From contig NSIA01000187.1 of the NCBI GenBank assembly GCA_002737585.1, positions 1-5,713 of the forward strand: 5,713 bases of DNA, written 5' to 3'. The position numbers and the translations under genes are program-made. Positions 1 to 4,848 of this stretch are shown one piece after another (the first letter of the stretch is position 1; the number at the start of each line of letters is the position of its first letter). The stretch is from Planctomycetaceae bacterium. GTDB taxonomy: Bacteria; Planctomycetota; Phycisphaerae; Phycisphaerales; SM1A02. The notes beneath the pieces are model-generated. The model did not search any database. It saw only the letters and a list, made by a program, of their open reading frames with translations, and was not told the origin of the DNA.

Positions 1-597
1 AAAGAGCGATTGCGTTGTCACTTCGGCTGCGCGCACCCAGAGGGGTACCGCAAGGCGCTTCTCAAGATGAAGCTTGCCGAGAAATTCAAGTTGCCAATTG
101 TGACCTTTGTTGATACCCCTGGCGCGTATCCCGGCATCGGTGCGGAACAGCGCGGTCAAGCCGAGAGCATCGCAGTCAATCTGCGTGAAATGAGTCGATT
201 ACGCGTGCCGGTGGTGTGCATTGTGATCGGGGAAGGCGGCTCTGGCGGCGCACTTGGCATTGCCATCGGCGATCGCGTGGCGATGCTGCGGAACAGTTGG
301 TACAGCGTCATCAGTCCGGAAGGTTGCGCCGCGATCCTGTGGAAGGAAGCCAACGAACGCACCAACAATTTGGCTGCCAACGCACTTGCTCTGACCGCCA
401 CGCACAACCTCAAGAATGGCCTGGTGGACGACGTCATCGAAGAGCCGCTCGGCGGCGCGCATCGGCATCCCAAGGAGATGGCGGAACGCATTCAGCATTA
501 TGTGGTTGACTGGGTGCGCGAACTGCAGCGCCTTGACCCCGCAACATTGGTGCGCAAGCGGTTTGAGAAGTTCCGATCGATCGGCAGCGTGAAGTAG
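1..597 (+). CDS. accA: Acetyl-CoA carboxylase carboxyltransferase subunit alpha, C-terminal part (5' truncated by window edge)
   Basis: AccA pairs with AccD to form the carboxyltransferase that moves the carboxyl group from biotin on AccB to acetyl-CoA, giving malonyl-CoA for fatty-acid synthesis in the cytoplasm. The frame is open from base 1 to the TAG at 595-597 (198 codons). It follows the known AccA C-terminal half closely: PEGYRKAL (codons 13-20), DTPGAYPGIGAEQRGQ (38-53), NLREMSRL (60-67), the glycine-rich GEGGSGGAL (77-85) of the crotonase-like active site, YSVISPEGCAAILWK (101-115) and EPLGGAHR (148-155). The N-terminal part lies outside the window. The TTG at position 10 is an internal codon, since homology runs through it. 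Codon choice is mixed, with many A/T-ending codons, unlike the genes at the right end. No clear terminator follows; the next gene has its own promoter. Confidence 0.97.
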   Translation, partial: KERLRCHFGCAHPEGYRKALLKMKLAEKFKLPIVTFVDTPGAYPGIGAEQRGQAESIAVNLREMSRLRVPVVCIVIGEGGSGGALGIAIGDRVAMLRNSWYSVISPEGCAAILWKEANERTNNLAANALALTATHNLKNGLVDDVIEEPLGGAHRHPKEMAERIQHYVVDWVRELQRLDPATLVRKRFEKFRSIGSVK

Positions 598-621
598 GTC
601 CGCTTCCGGGTAGCGCGCGCG

Positions 622-650
622 TTGACGCTTCTCACAAATTATGCTAGGAT
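622..650 (+). promoter_or_regulatory. Sigma70-like promoter of the DksA-like gene
   Basis: A -35 TTGACG (622-627, 5 of 6 consensus) and a -10 TAGGAT (645-650, 4 of 6) are separated by exactly 17 bases. The local A/T richness (around 636-660) stands out from the flanks. Initiation near 657 would give a leader of about 60 bases. A GAGGGT at 705-710, 9 bases before the ATG, is the likely ribosome binding site. The promoter lies between the accA stop and the next start, so it probably drives the DksA-like gene and lspA independently of accA. This is a motif match only. Confidence 0.55.
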
Positions 651-719
651 TAATGATTCTTCGGCGACACTGGTCGCTCGTTCGTCGGCGTTTCCTGCTT
701 TGACGAGGGTGCTCTTTCC

Positions 720-1823
720 ATGGCGAAATCCAATAAGAAGGCTGATGTGAAGAAGCCATCCAAGCCGGCGGCCAAATCGGCTGCCAAGCCTGCGGGTAAG
801 CCCGCGCCAAAATCGGCACCAAAGACCCCCGTGAAATCAGCCTCAAAGACCCCCGCCAAGACGCCTGCCAAGACCTCCGCCAAGACGCCAGCGAAGACGC
901 CTGCCAAGACCCCAGCCAAGCCGCCCGTCAAGGTCGCAGCCAAGCCCCCGGTCAAAGCTCCAGCGAAGGCTCCAGTCAAGGCGCCCGCCGCCAAGTCCGT
1001 CGTCAAAGTCGAAGTCAAGCCCGTGCCGTTGGTGATGCCCAAGATCATCAACTCCGGTCCCAAGGAAGTCATCCCCGCGGTTGCTCCCAAGCAAGTGTGG
1101 CGCGCTTCCAATGAGGCCGCTCCGCCAAAGAAGAAGCCCGGCAAGGGCGCTCCGCCGCCGTCGATCCGCGACCCACGGAAGGAAGCGCTCGAAGCCATGC
1201 GCCAGCAGCAAATTGCTGTGGAGCGCGCAGCCAATAAGGGCCGCAAGATTGACTTCAACACCATCAAGAGTGTTGCGCAAGTTGCAGCGCACATGAAGCC
1301 GGATGCCAATGGCTACGTGACCGTCAACGGCCGCCGCGTGCGCGTCATTGTTGGCAAGGTGCCCACTTCCAAGAAGAAGACCGTCAAGGCCGTGGTTGAG
1401 AAGGCTCGTGACGAAGGTCCGACTGACGCGCAGATCGCGGCAATCAAGACTCGTCTCACCACCAAGGAATTGAACGAGTACAAGGCCATTCTGCTTGAGG
1501 CTCGCTCCGAACTCATCGAGCGCGTGACCGGCCTTGAAGAAGACGCGCTCCGCAGTTCGGGCGGCAACCTGTCCAACATGCCTATCCACATGGCGGACAT
1601 TGGCACCGATACGTTCGATCAAGACCTTGCCATTGGTATGGCTGAAACCGAACGCGAACTGCTTCGCGAAATCGATGAAGCGCTCGACCGCGTGGTCGGC
1701 AAGACCTACGGCGTGTGCCAACTCACTGGCAAGCCAATTCCAAAGACTCGTCTCGACGCAAAGCCGTGGGCGAAGTACACGATTGAGTCTGCCCGTCACA
1801 TTGAAAAAATGGGCGGCCGCTAA
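720..1823 (+). CDS. DksA/TraR-family protein with histone-H1-like Lys/Ala/Pro N-terminal tail
   Basis: The protein has 367 residues in three parts. Residues 2-100 are a disordered, strongly basic tail of Lys, Ala, Pro and Thr, with six consecutive K-T-[PS]-A tetrads at 43-66, like the tails of histone H1, bacterial H1-like proteins and AlgP. Residues about 145-225 form a basic, mixed segment (DPRKEALEAM, NGYVTVNGRRVRVIVGK) that I do not recognise. Residues about 235-367 match DksA/TraR proteins: a coiled coil with MADIGTDTFDQD (291-302), then YGVCQLTGKPIPKTRLDAKPWAKY (330-353, given as two abutting parts: YGVCQLTGKPIP and KTRLDAKPWAKY). Family members bind RNA polymerase through its secondary channel. 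Only one of the four zinc-finger cysteines remains (C333); the later pair is replaced by TIES (354-357). Cys-poor versions are known in other phyla, such as Bacteroidetes, so it need not be broken. lspA follows after 20 bases; a DksA-like gene (ylyA) also precedes lspA in Bacillus subtilis. DNA binding by the tail is inference. Confidence 0.88.
   Translation: MAKSNKKADVKKPSKPAAKSAAKPAGKPAPKSAPKTPVKSASKTPAKTPAKTSAKTPAKTPAKTPAKPPVKVAAKPPVKAPAKAPVKAPAAKSVVKVEVKPVPLVMPKIINSGPKEVIPAVAPKQVWRASNEAAPPKKKPGKGAPPPSIRDPRKEALEAMRQQQIAVERAANKGRKIDFNTIKSVAQVAAHMKPDANGYVTVNGRRVRVIVGKVPTSKKKTVKAVVEKARDEGPTDAQIAAIKTRLTTKELNEYKAILLEARSELIERVTGLEEDALRSSGGNLSNMPIHMADIGTDTFDQDLAIGMAETERELLREIDEALDRVVGKTYGVCQLTGKPIPKTRLDAKPWAKYTIESARHIEKMGGR
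846..917 (+). repeat. Imperfect 12-base tandem repeats encoding K-T-P-A tetrads
   Basis: Six in-frame 12-base units encode Lys-Thr-Pro-Ala, with Ser for Pro in unit three. The units differ at synonymous third positions (acc/acg, ccc/cct/cca, gcc/gcg), so the amino-acid pattern is kept more strictly than the DNA. This suggests the tail sequence is under selection rather than freshly expanded. Looser Lys/Pro/Val/Ala repeats continue to about 1010. Confidence 0.8.
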
Positions 1824-1843
1824 GCGAACGTTGGCCGCCGTCA

Positions 1844-2605
1844 ATGACTTCCGTAGACTCGGACACTCCTGCATCTACGACCGATTCTGCAGTCTCTGCA
1901 GGGTCTGAGGTGCCGACGGGTTCTGTGCCTTCTGCAGTCATCGGGTCACCAAAAACCTCGGCAGCCTCGGCCATTCCTGCATGGCGCTCGCCCTCCGCAT
2001 GGTGCGTGCTCTTCTTGGTGTTCATTGCAGCCGTCTCGTTGGATCTGTGGAGCAAAGAGTGGGCGTTCCGCACCGTCGCTCCGCAGCCAGTGGTGCTCAT
2101 CTATGAGCAAGTTTCGGGCAACCCCAGCTACTCACTGCCATGGCACCCCGGCGTCACCGCCATCGCTCCTGACCTTCTTGACTTCCATCTCGTCCTCAAC
2201 CACGGTGCAGTCTTTGGAATCGGCCAAGGCCGCGGACCGCTCTTCATTGCATTCACGGTGCTTGCGGTGTGCACCGCACTCTGGGTGTTCGGCAAGCACA
2301 CCAGTTCGCGCAGCCACCTCAGTCACATTGGCCTGGCGTTGGTGCTTGCAGGCGGTATTGGCAACATGTATGACCGCATTGCCGTGGGTGCGGTCCGTGA
2401 TTTTCTACATCTCTTTCCACACCGCGAACTTCCTTGGGGCCTGCACTGGCCGGGCGGAAGTAACGAGTGGTTCCCGTGGGTCTTCAATATCGCGGACTCG
2501 GAACTCATTGCCGGCATGTTTATCTTGATGCTGGCCATCCACCTGAACGAACGTCGCCAAGCTAAGTTGGCGGCGCTTGCAGTGCCGCCAACCACTCCTG
2601 GGTAA
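1844..2605 (+). CDS. lspA: Lipoprotein signal peptidase (signal peptidase II) with N-terminal extension
   Basis: LspA is a membrane aspartyl protease that removes the signal peptide of diacylglyceryl-modified prolipoproteins at the lipobox cysteine. The family motifs occur in order: DLWSK with D67 at the end of the first membrane segment (about 51-67), NHGAVFGI (119-126), further hydrophobic segments near 131-150 and 159-173, GNMYDR (173-178) with catalytic D177, and FNIAD (214-218) with catalytic D218 before the last segment (about 218-234). At 253 residues it is longer than typical LspA (about 150-190). The extra length is a Ser/Thr/Ala/Pro-rich stretch of about 48 residues before the first membrane segment, a longer loop after it, and a Trp/Pro/Gly-rich insert (about 191-212) between the catalytic motifs. 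ATG 1844 is 20 bases after the preceding stop and has no clear Shine-Dalgarno; an internal GTG or TTG start that removes the extension cannot be excluded. Confidence 0.95.
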   Translation: MTSVDSDTPASTTDSAVSAGSEVPTGSVPSAVIGSPKTSAASAIPAWRSPSAWCVLFLVFIAAVSLDLWSKEWAFRTVAPQPVVLIYEQVSGNPSYSLPWHPGVTAIAPDLLDFHLVLNHGAVFGIGQGRGPLFIAFTVLAVCTALWVFGKHTSSRSHLSHIGLALVLAGGIGNMYDRIAVGAVRDFLHLFPHRELPWGLHWPGGSNEWFPWVFNIADSELIAGMFILMLAIHLNERRQAKLAALAVPPTTPG

Positions 2606-3275
2606 TCACTTCGGGCACGGCGTCCATTGGTATCGCCTTGTCGATCGTGAACGCCCCGACAGCGGTGCGTCGAATCATGGTGCAGTGGCCGCCAGTACTC
2701 AATACCCCGCCAAGTTCGCGCGCAATGCTGCGCACATAGGTGCCTTTGGCGCAGTGGATATCAAGCGAAAGCAGTGGCCACTCATAGTCAGTGACCACGA
2801 TCGAATGAATGGTGACTGGCCGTGGATGCATCTCCGGCGTCTGCCCCTTGCGCGCCATCTTGTACGCGCGGCGACCGCCAATTTTCATCGCACTGAAGAC
2901 AGGTGGTCGCTGCAAGACCTCGCCGGTGAATTGCGCGGCAAGCACCTTTTCAATTTCTGCGCGGGTGGGGGCGATGGTTGCTGCGCCCGCACCGCCAAGC
3001 GGAACCTCCGTGCGCACGCCTTCAAGATCATCAGTGTCCGTGAACGCGGAGAGGTCGATGGTGGTGAGGTACCGCTTCTCGGTGGCCATCAGCCCCGCCA
3101 GTTGCTTGGTGCATTTTCCAAGCGCAAGAACCAAGACGCCAGTGGCGAGTGGGTCAAGTGTTCCGGCATGTCCAGTACGAACGCCCCCCGCTCGTCGGCG
3201 CACGATTGCCACCGCTTTCATACTTGAAAAGCCCACGGGCTTGTCGATTGCCAGGATGCCATGCAGGTCAGGCAT
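2562..3275 (-). CDS. truB: tRNA pseudouridine-55 synthase, short form lacking the C-terminal PUA-like domain
   Basis: TruB isomerises U55 in the T loop of nearly all elongator tRNAs to pseudouridine. Visible motifs are HGILAIDKPVGFSS (5-18), GHAGTLDPLATGVL (35-48) with catalytic Asp D41, KRY (67-69) with the conserved Tyr, QRPPVFSAMKIGGRRAY (122-138) and KGTYVRSIARELG (177-189) with the conserved Arg R182. At 237 residues it stops where the C-terminal PUA domain of the roughly 314-residue E. coli enzyme would begin; the catalytic domain appears complete. ATG at 3275-3273 puts the first motif at residue 5, as expected; upstream there is only a weak TAGG. Its stop lies inside lspA, giving a 44-base tail-to-tail overlap. 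It reads away from the adjacent tRNA genes, whose transcripts are its likely substrates. Confidence 0.96.
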   Translation of the reverse strand: MPDLHGILAIDKPVGFSSMKAVAIVRRRAGGVRTGHAGTLDPLATGVLVLALGKCTKQLAGLMATEKRYLTTIDLSAFTDTDDLEGVRTEVPLGGAGAATIAPTRAEIEKVLAAQFTGEVLQRPPVFSAMKIGGRRAYKMARKGQTPEMHPRPVTIHSIVVTDYEWPLLSLDIHCAKGTYVRSIARELGGVLSTGGHCTMIRRTAVGAFTIDKAIPMDAVPEVITQEWLAALQAPPT

Positions 3276-3288
3276 GCAATTGAGCCTA

Positions 3289-3308
3289 CGCCGTGTTCGG
3301 TAACGGCG
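3289..3308 (-). promoter_or_regulatory. Small hairpin in the truB leader
   Basis: CGCCGT (3289-3294) and ACGGCG (3303-3308) form a 6-base-pair stem with an 8-base loop, ending 13 bases upstream of the truB ATG on the minus strand. It would lie in the truB 5' untranslated region, just before the weak TAGG. It could influence translation, but such a stem can also arise by chance in G/C-rich DNA. Confidence 0.25.
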
Positions 3309-3342
3309 CGTAATCCGCGTGCCGTGGTTCGCGTAATGTTGG

Positions 3343-3371
3343 TTGAGTCCCCGCGCACGCCGCGATAGACT
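3343..3371 (+). promoter_or_regulatory. Candidate promoter for tRNA-Ser
   Basis: A -35 TTGAGT (3343-3348, 4 of 6) and a -10 TAGACT (3366-3371, 4 of 6) are 17 bases apart. The predicted start near 3378 is 6 bases before the mature tRNA 5' end. Placement directly before a tRNA gene that has its own terminator supports a single-gene transcript. Motif match only. Confidence 0.5.
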
Positions 3372-3383
3372 CCCGGATCTTCA

Positions 3384-3470
3384 GGACAGGTGTCCGAGTG
3401 GTCGAAGGAGCAGCATTGGAAATGCTGTATACGGGCAACCGTATCGTGGGTTCGAATCCCACCCTGTCCG
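3384..3470 (+). tRNA. tRNA-Ser (GGA anticodon)
   Basis: A full class II cloverleaf can be drawn. The acceptor stem is GGACAGG (3384-3390) with CCTGTCC (3463-3469) and discriminator G3470. The D stem is TCC/GGA (3393-3395, 3407-3409). The anticodon stem is CAGCA/TGCTG around loop TTGGAAA (3416-3422), with anticodon GGA at 3418-3420. The long variable arm is a 6-base-pair stem ATACGG/CCGTAT with a GCAA tetraloop (3429-3444). The T stem is GTGGG/CCCAC around TTCGAAT (3446-3462). The long variable arm and G73 fit serine identity; it reads UCC and UCU codons. The 3' CCA is not encoded (CCT follows), so a CCA-adding enzyme is needed. Confidence 0.97.
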
Positions 3471-3480
3471 CCTGAAACAA

Positions 3481-3520
3481 GCGGGAGACGACCGATTGGT
3501 CGTCTCCCGCTGTTGTTTTT
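3481..3520 (+). terminator. Rho-independent terminator of tRNA-Ser
   Basis: A perfect 13-base-pair stem, GCGGGAGACGACC (3481-3493) with its complement (3498-3510), closes a GATT loop and is followed by TGTTGTTTTT (3511-3520). It begins 10 bases after the tRNA 3' end, leaving a short trailer for processing. This is the strongest terminator in the window. Confidence 0.93.
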
Positions 3521-3606
3521 AGCGTGTCAACTGAGGGTGGCGGGTTTGGTTACCGCGTCGACGGCGGGCGTTCGGGCCCATGAGCGCGAGGCGTGGTGGT
3601 TGGCGT

Positions 3607-3612
3607 TACACT
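3607..3612 (+). promoter_or_regulatory. Possible -10 element for tRNA-Pro
   Basis: TACACT (3607-3612) matches 4 of 6 positions of a -10 box and lies 11 bases before the tRNA-Pro 5' end, a usual distance for a short tRNA leader. No good -35 is seen at 16-18 bases upstream. The strong terminator at 3481-3520 means tRNA-Pro needs its own promoter, which is the main reason to propose this one. Confidence 0.3.
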
Positions 3613-3623
3613 TCTGAGTTACT

Positions 3624-3697
3624 CGGGCTGTAGCGCAGTTTGGTAGCGCGTTTGACTGGGGGTCAAAAGGTCGTGGGTTCAAATCCCGCCAGCCCGA
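3624..3697 (+). tRNA. tRNA-Pro (GGG anticodon)
   Basis: A complete 74-base cloverleaf: acceptor CGGGCTG (3624-3630) with CAGCCCG (3690-3696) and discriminator A3697; D stem GCGC/GCGC (3633-3636, 3646-3649); anticodon stem TTTGA/TCAAA around CTGGGGG (3656-3662), anticodon GGG at 3658-3660; T stem GTGGG/CCCGC (3673-3677, 3685-3689, one G-T pair) around TTCAAAT. The C1-G72 pair with A73 is a hallmark of bacterial proline tRNAs. It reads CCC (and by wobble CCU). No CCA is encoded. The last 19 bases belong to a 122-base direct repeat and occur again at 3840-3858. Confidence 0.97.
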
Positions 3698-3800
3698 CTC
3701 CTCACTCTAAAGCGGAAGGCCCAAGCGCCTTCCGCTTTGTCGTTCCGGGGTCGGTCTGGGCGCCGCAGCTGTGCTGCGTCGCTGCGTTCTGACGCTGCGC
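3679..3800 (+). repeat. 122-base perfect direct repeat, copy 1 (overlaps the tRNA-Pro 3' end)
   Basis: This stretch equals 3840-3961 base for base by eye. It starts in the T loop of tRNA-Pro, covers the tRNA 3' end, the hairpin at 3709-3738, and a palindromic stretch with CGCAGC/GCTGCG (3764-3778). The copies start 161 bases apart with 39 bases between. A tRNA 3' end repeated in direct orientation is what site-specific integration leaves, but 122 bases exceeds most attachment cores and the enclosed DNA is tiny. Tandem duplication or an assembly artefact are alternatives. Confidence 0.93.
3709..3738 (+). terminator. Hairpin after tRNA-Pro, possible terminator without a T tract
   Basis: AAAGCGGAAGGC (3709-3720) pairs perfectly with 3727-3738 over 12 base pairs around a CCAAGC loop, 11 bases after the tRNA. 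The following bases are GTCGTTCC, so beyond the TTT in the stem there is no T run. It may terminate weakly, mark the processing end, or be read through. An identical copy stands at 3870-3899. Confidence 0.55.
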
Positions 3801-3839
3801 GTCAGCCCGCGCGTGAGTCGGCGCCCGCAGGAGCGGGCG
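3801..3839. other. 39-base spacer between the repeat copies, made largely of palindromes
   Basis: CGCCCGC (3822-3828) and GCGGGCG (3833-3839) form a 7-base-pair stem with an AGGA loop, ending exactly at the base before copy 2. A second stem, TGACGC/GCGTCA (3790-3804), straddles the end of copy 1 and does not form at the end of copy 2. No coding sequence is seen. Confidence 0.6.
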
Positions 3840-3961
3840 TCAAATCCCGCCAGCCCGACTCCTCACTCTAAAGCGGAAGGCCCAAGCGCCTTCCGCTTTG
3901 TCGTTCCGGGGTCGGTCTGGGCGCCGCAGCTGTGCTGCGTCGCTGCGTTCTGACGCTGCGC
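3840..3961 (+). repeat. 122-base perfect direct repeat, copy 2 (carries an orphan tRNA-Pro 3' end)
   Basis: Identical to 3679-3800. The first 19 bases (3840-3858) repeat the T-loop-to-discriminator end of tRNA-Pro, but no tRNA 5' half precedes them, so this is a tRNA fragment and not a gene. It also carries the second hairpin (3870-3899) and CGCAGC/GCTGCG (3925-3939). Identity ends at 3961; after it the sequences diverge fully. Confidence 0.93.
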
Positions 3962-4158
3962 CCGGTCGCCGCGCTCCGCTCAGAAAATCCGGAGCGATTT
4001 TCCTGTACTCCACCGCGGTCCCGACCACCGTTCGCAGCCCCCGATTGCCCAAGATTTAGCTTGCTTCCTCGCCGCCGCGGTGCAGAATCTGGCTTCCTGA
4101 CATTTTACGCGAACCGGCCAGCCTGGTTCCGCTCCCTTCCCTTCCGAGGTGTGCTTCC
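3962..4158. other. Non-coding spacer after the repeat, with two overlapping hairpins
   Basis: No gene is supported here. CGCTCCG (3972-3978) pairs with CGGAGCG (3990-3996), and GAAAATC (3983-3989) pairs with GATTTTC (3996-4002). The two stems interlock and cannot form together. From 4006 to 4140 I see no repeat and no convincing promoter; TTGCTT (4061-4066) and CAGAAT (4083-4088) at 16 bases spacing are a weak candidate for the gene that starts at 4159. GAGGT at 4146-4150 is that gene's ribosome binding site. Confidence 0.5.
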
Positions 4159-4848
4159 GTGGACTTCAAGCTCTCATTCGTATCCATGGCTGCGCTGTCA
4201 TTCGCCCCATGCGCGCTTGCCGAGGTGATCTTCGACCAGATCGGCGCCCCGACGAACCTGCCCACGTCGGGCCCCGAGGGCTTCTACCGCTACGGTTCCC
4301 AGATCTTCCCCGGAGAGCCGCAATTCGAGCTGCTGGCGCTCGATGACTTCTCGATGAGCTCGGCATTCCGAATCGAGTCCGTCTCTGCGGTGATCGCGGG
4401 GTACGGTTCGTTCGGGTCGTTCGCCGGCATCCAGGGATTCGAGCTGCGCATCTACCAGTCGCCGCAACAGGCCGCGCTCGGCGCCGGTGCCGCGCTTGCG
4501 GTTGCATCGCTCGGTGTGCCGGCCTCGTACGGGGCGTTCGGCACCGGGGTACGCGTCGACCTCTCGCTTCCGCAGGCCATCGAACTGGCGGCGGGCTCGT
4601 ACTGGATGTCGCTGCAAGCGGTGAACCCGGGGTCGAACGGACAGATCGGCGTGGTCATCTCGGACATCGGCGACGGCGTCAGCTGGCAGGCCAATCCCGG
4701 CGGCGGGTTCGGCGTTCCGGGGAATGCGCTGCAGCGGCCGGTGAACATGGCGTACATGCTCGAAGGAACAATGGTCCCCGTGCCGGGCGGCGCACTGACC
4801 ATCGCCGCGGCGATTGCATGCCGCGTTACCCGGCGGCGATACCGCTAA
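4159..4848 (+). CDS. Secreted protein with signal peptide and PEP-CTERM-like sorting tail
   Basis: A 229-residue protein of unknown function with export signals at both ends. Residues 1-21 form a signal peptide (K4, hydrophobic core 5-16, ALA before a likely cut ahead of E22). Residues 22-200 look like an extracellular beta-sandwich: alternating strands rich in Gly, Ser and Ala, a DDFS motif (62-65), FELRIYQSP (94-102) and LAAGSYWMSLQA (143-154), a pattern I associate with planctomycete and cyanobacterial PEP-CTERM proteins. The end has VPVPG (206-210), about 11 hydrophobic residues and RRR (225-227), a PEP-CTERM variant with a short membrane stretch. Such tails are processed by exosortase-type enzymes, none of which lie here. 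The GTG start is backed by GAGGT 8 bases upstream and by the signal peptide. Third positions are nearly all G or C. It faces the next gene across 31 bases. Confidence 0.82.
   Translation: MDFKLSFVSMAALSFAPCALAEVIFDQIGAPTNLPTSGPEGFYRYGSQIFPGEPQFELLALDDFSMSSAFRIESVSAVIAGYGSFGSFAGIQGFELRIYQSPQQAALGAGAALAVASLGVPASYGAFGTGVRVDLSLPQAIELAAGSYWMSLQAVNPGSNGQIGVVISDIGDGVSWQANPGGGFGVPGNALQRPVNMAYMLEGTMVPVPGGALTIAAAIACRVTRRRYR

Noticed and set aside
10..12. TTG as the true accA start
   Set aside because: AccA homology continues through it to the left edge, and the family is about 320 residues long.
199..846. Minus-strand open frame of 215 residues opposite accA and the intergenic promoter
   Set aside because: It is antisense to a confidently identified accA and shows no recognisable domain.
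846..917. Possible CRISPR or minisatellite array
   Set aside because: The 12-base units are in frame, encode KTPA tetrads and have no spacers; this is a protein repeat.
843..1874. Long minus-strand open frame (343 residues) opposite the DksA-like gene, and a second one at 650-1309
   Set aside because: Both translate to Gly/Leu/Arg-rich or Ala/Gly-rich repeats that mirror the Lys/Ala/Pro codons of the plus strand; no domain or start signal is visible, and the plus frame has a clear family match.
1887..1937. Three CTGCAG palindromes within 51 bases at the start of lspA
   Set aside because: They fall in Ser/Ala/Val codons of the low-complexity extension and have irregular spacing; no regulatory reading is supported.
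2577..3227. Plus-strand open frame of 216 residues opposite truB
   Set aside because: It is His/Arg/Cys-rich with no domain, and truB on the other strand has every catalytic motif.
3286..3617. Open frames over tRNA-Ser on both strands
   Set aside because: They run through a complete tRNA and a perfect terminator hairpin; tRNA-derived pseudo-peptides of this sort are a common annotation error.
3679..3961. A prophage or integrative element between the repeat copies
   Set aside because: Only 39 palindromic bases lie between them and no integrase or phage gene occurs in the window; an element extending past the right edge could not be seen.
3771..4228. Open frames across the direct repeats and the following spacer
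   Set aside because: They translate repeated non-coding DNA, have Arg/Pro-rich composition, and change frame context between repeat copies.
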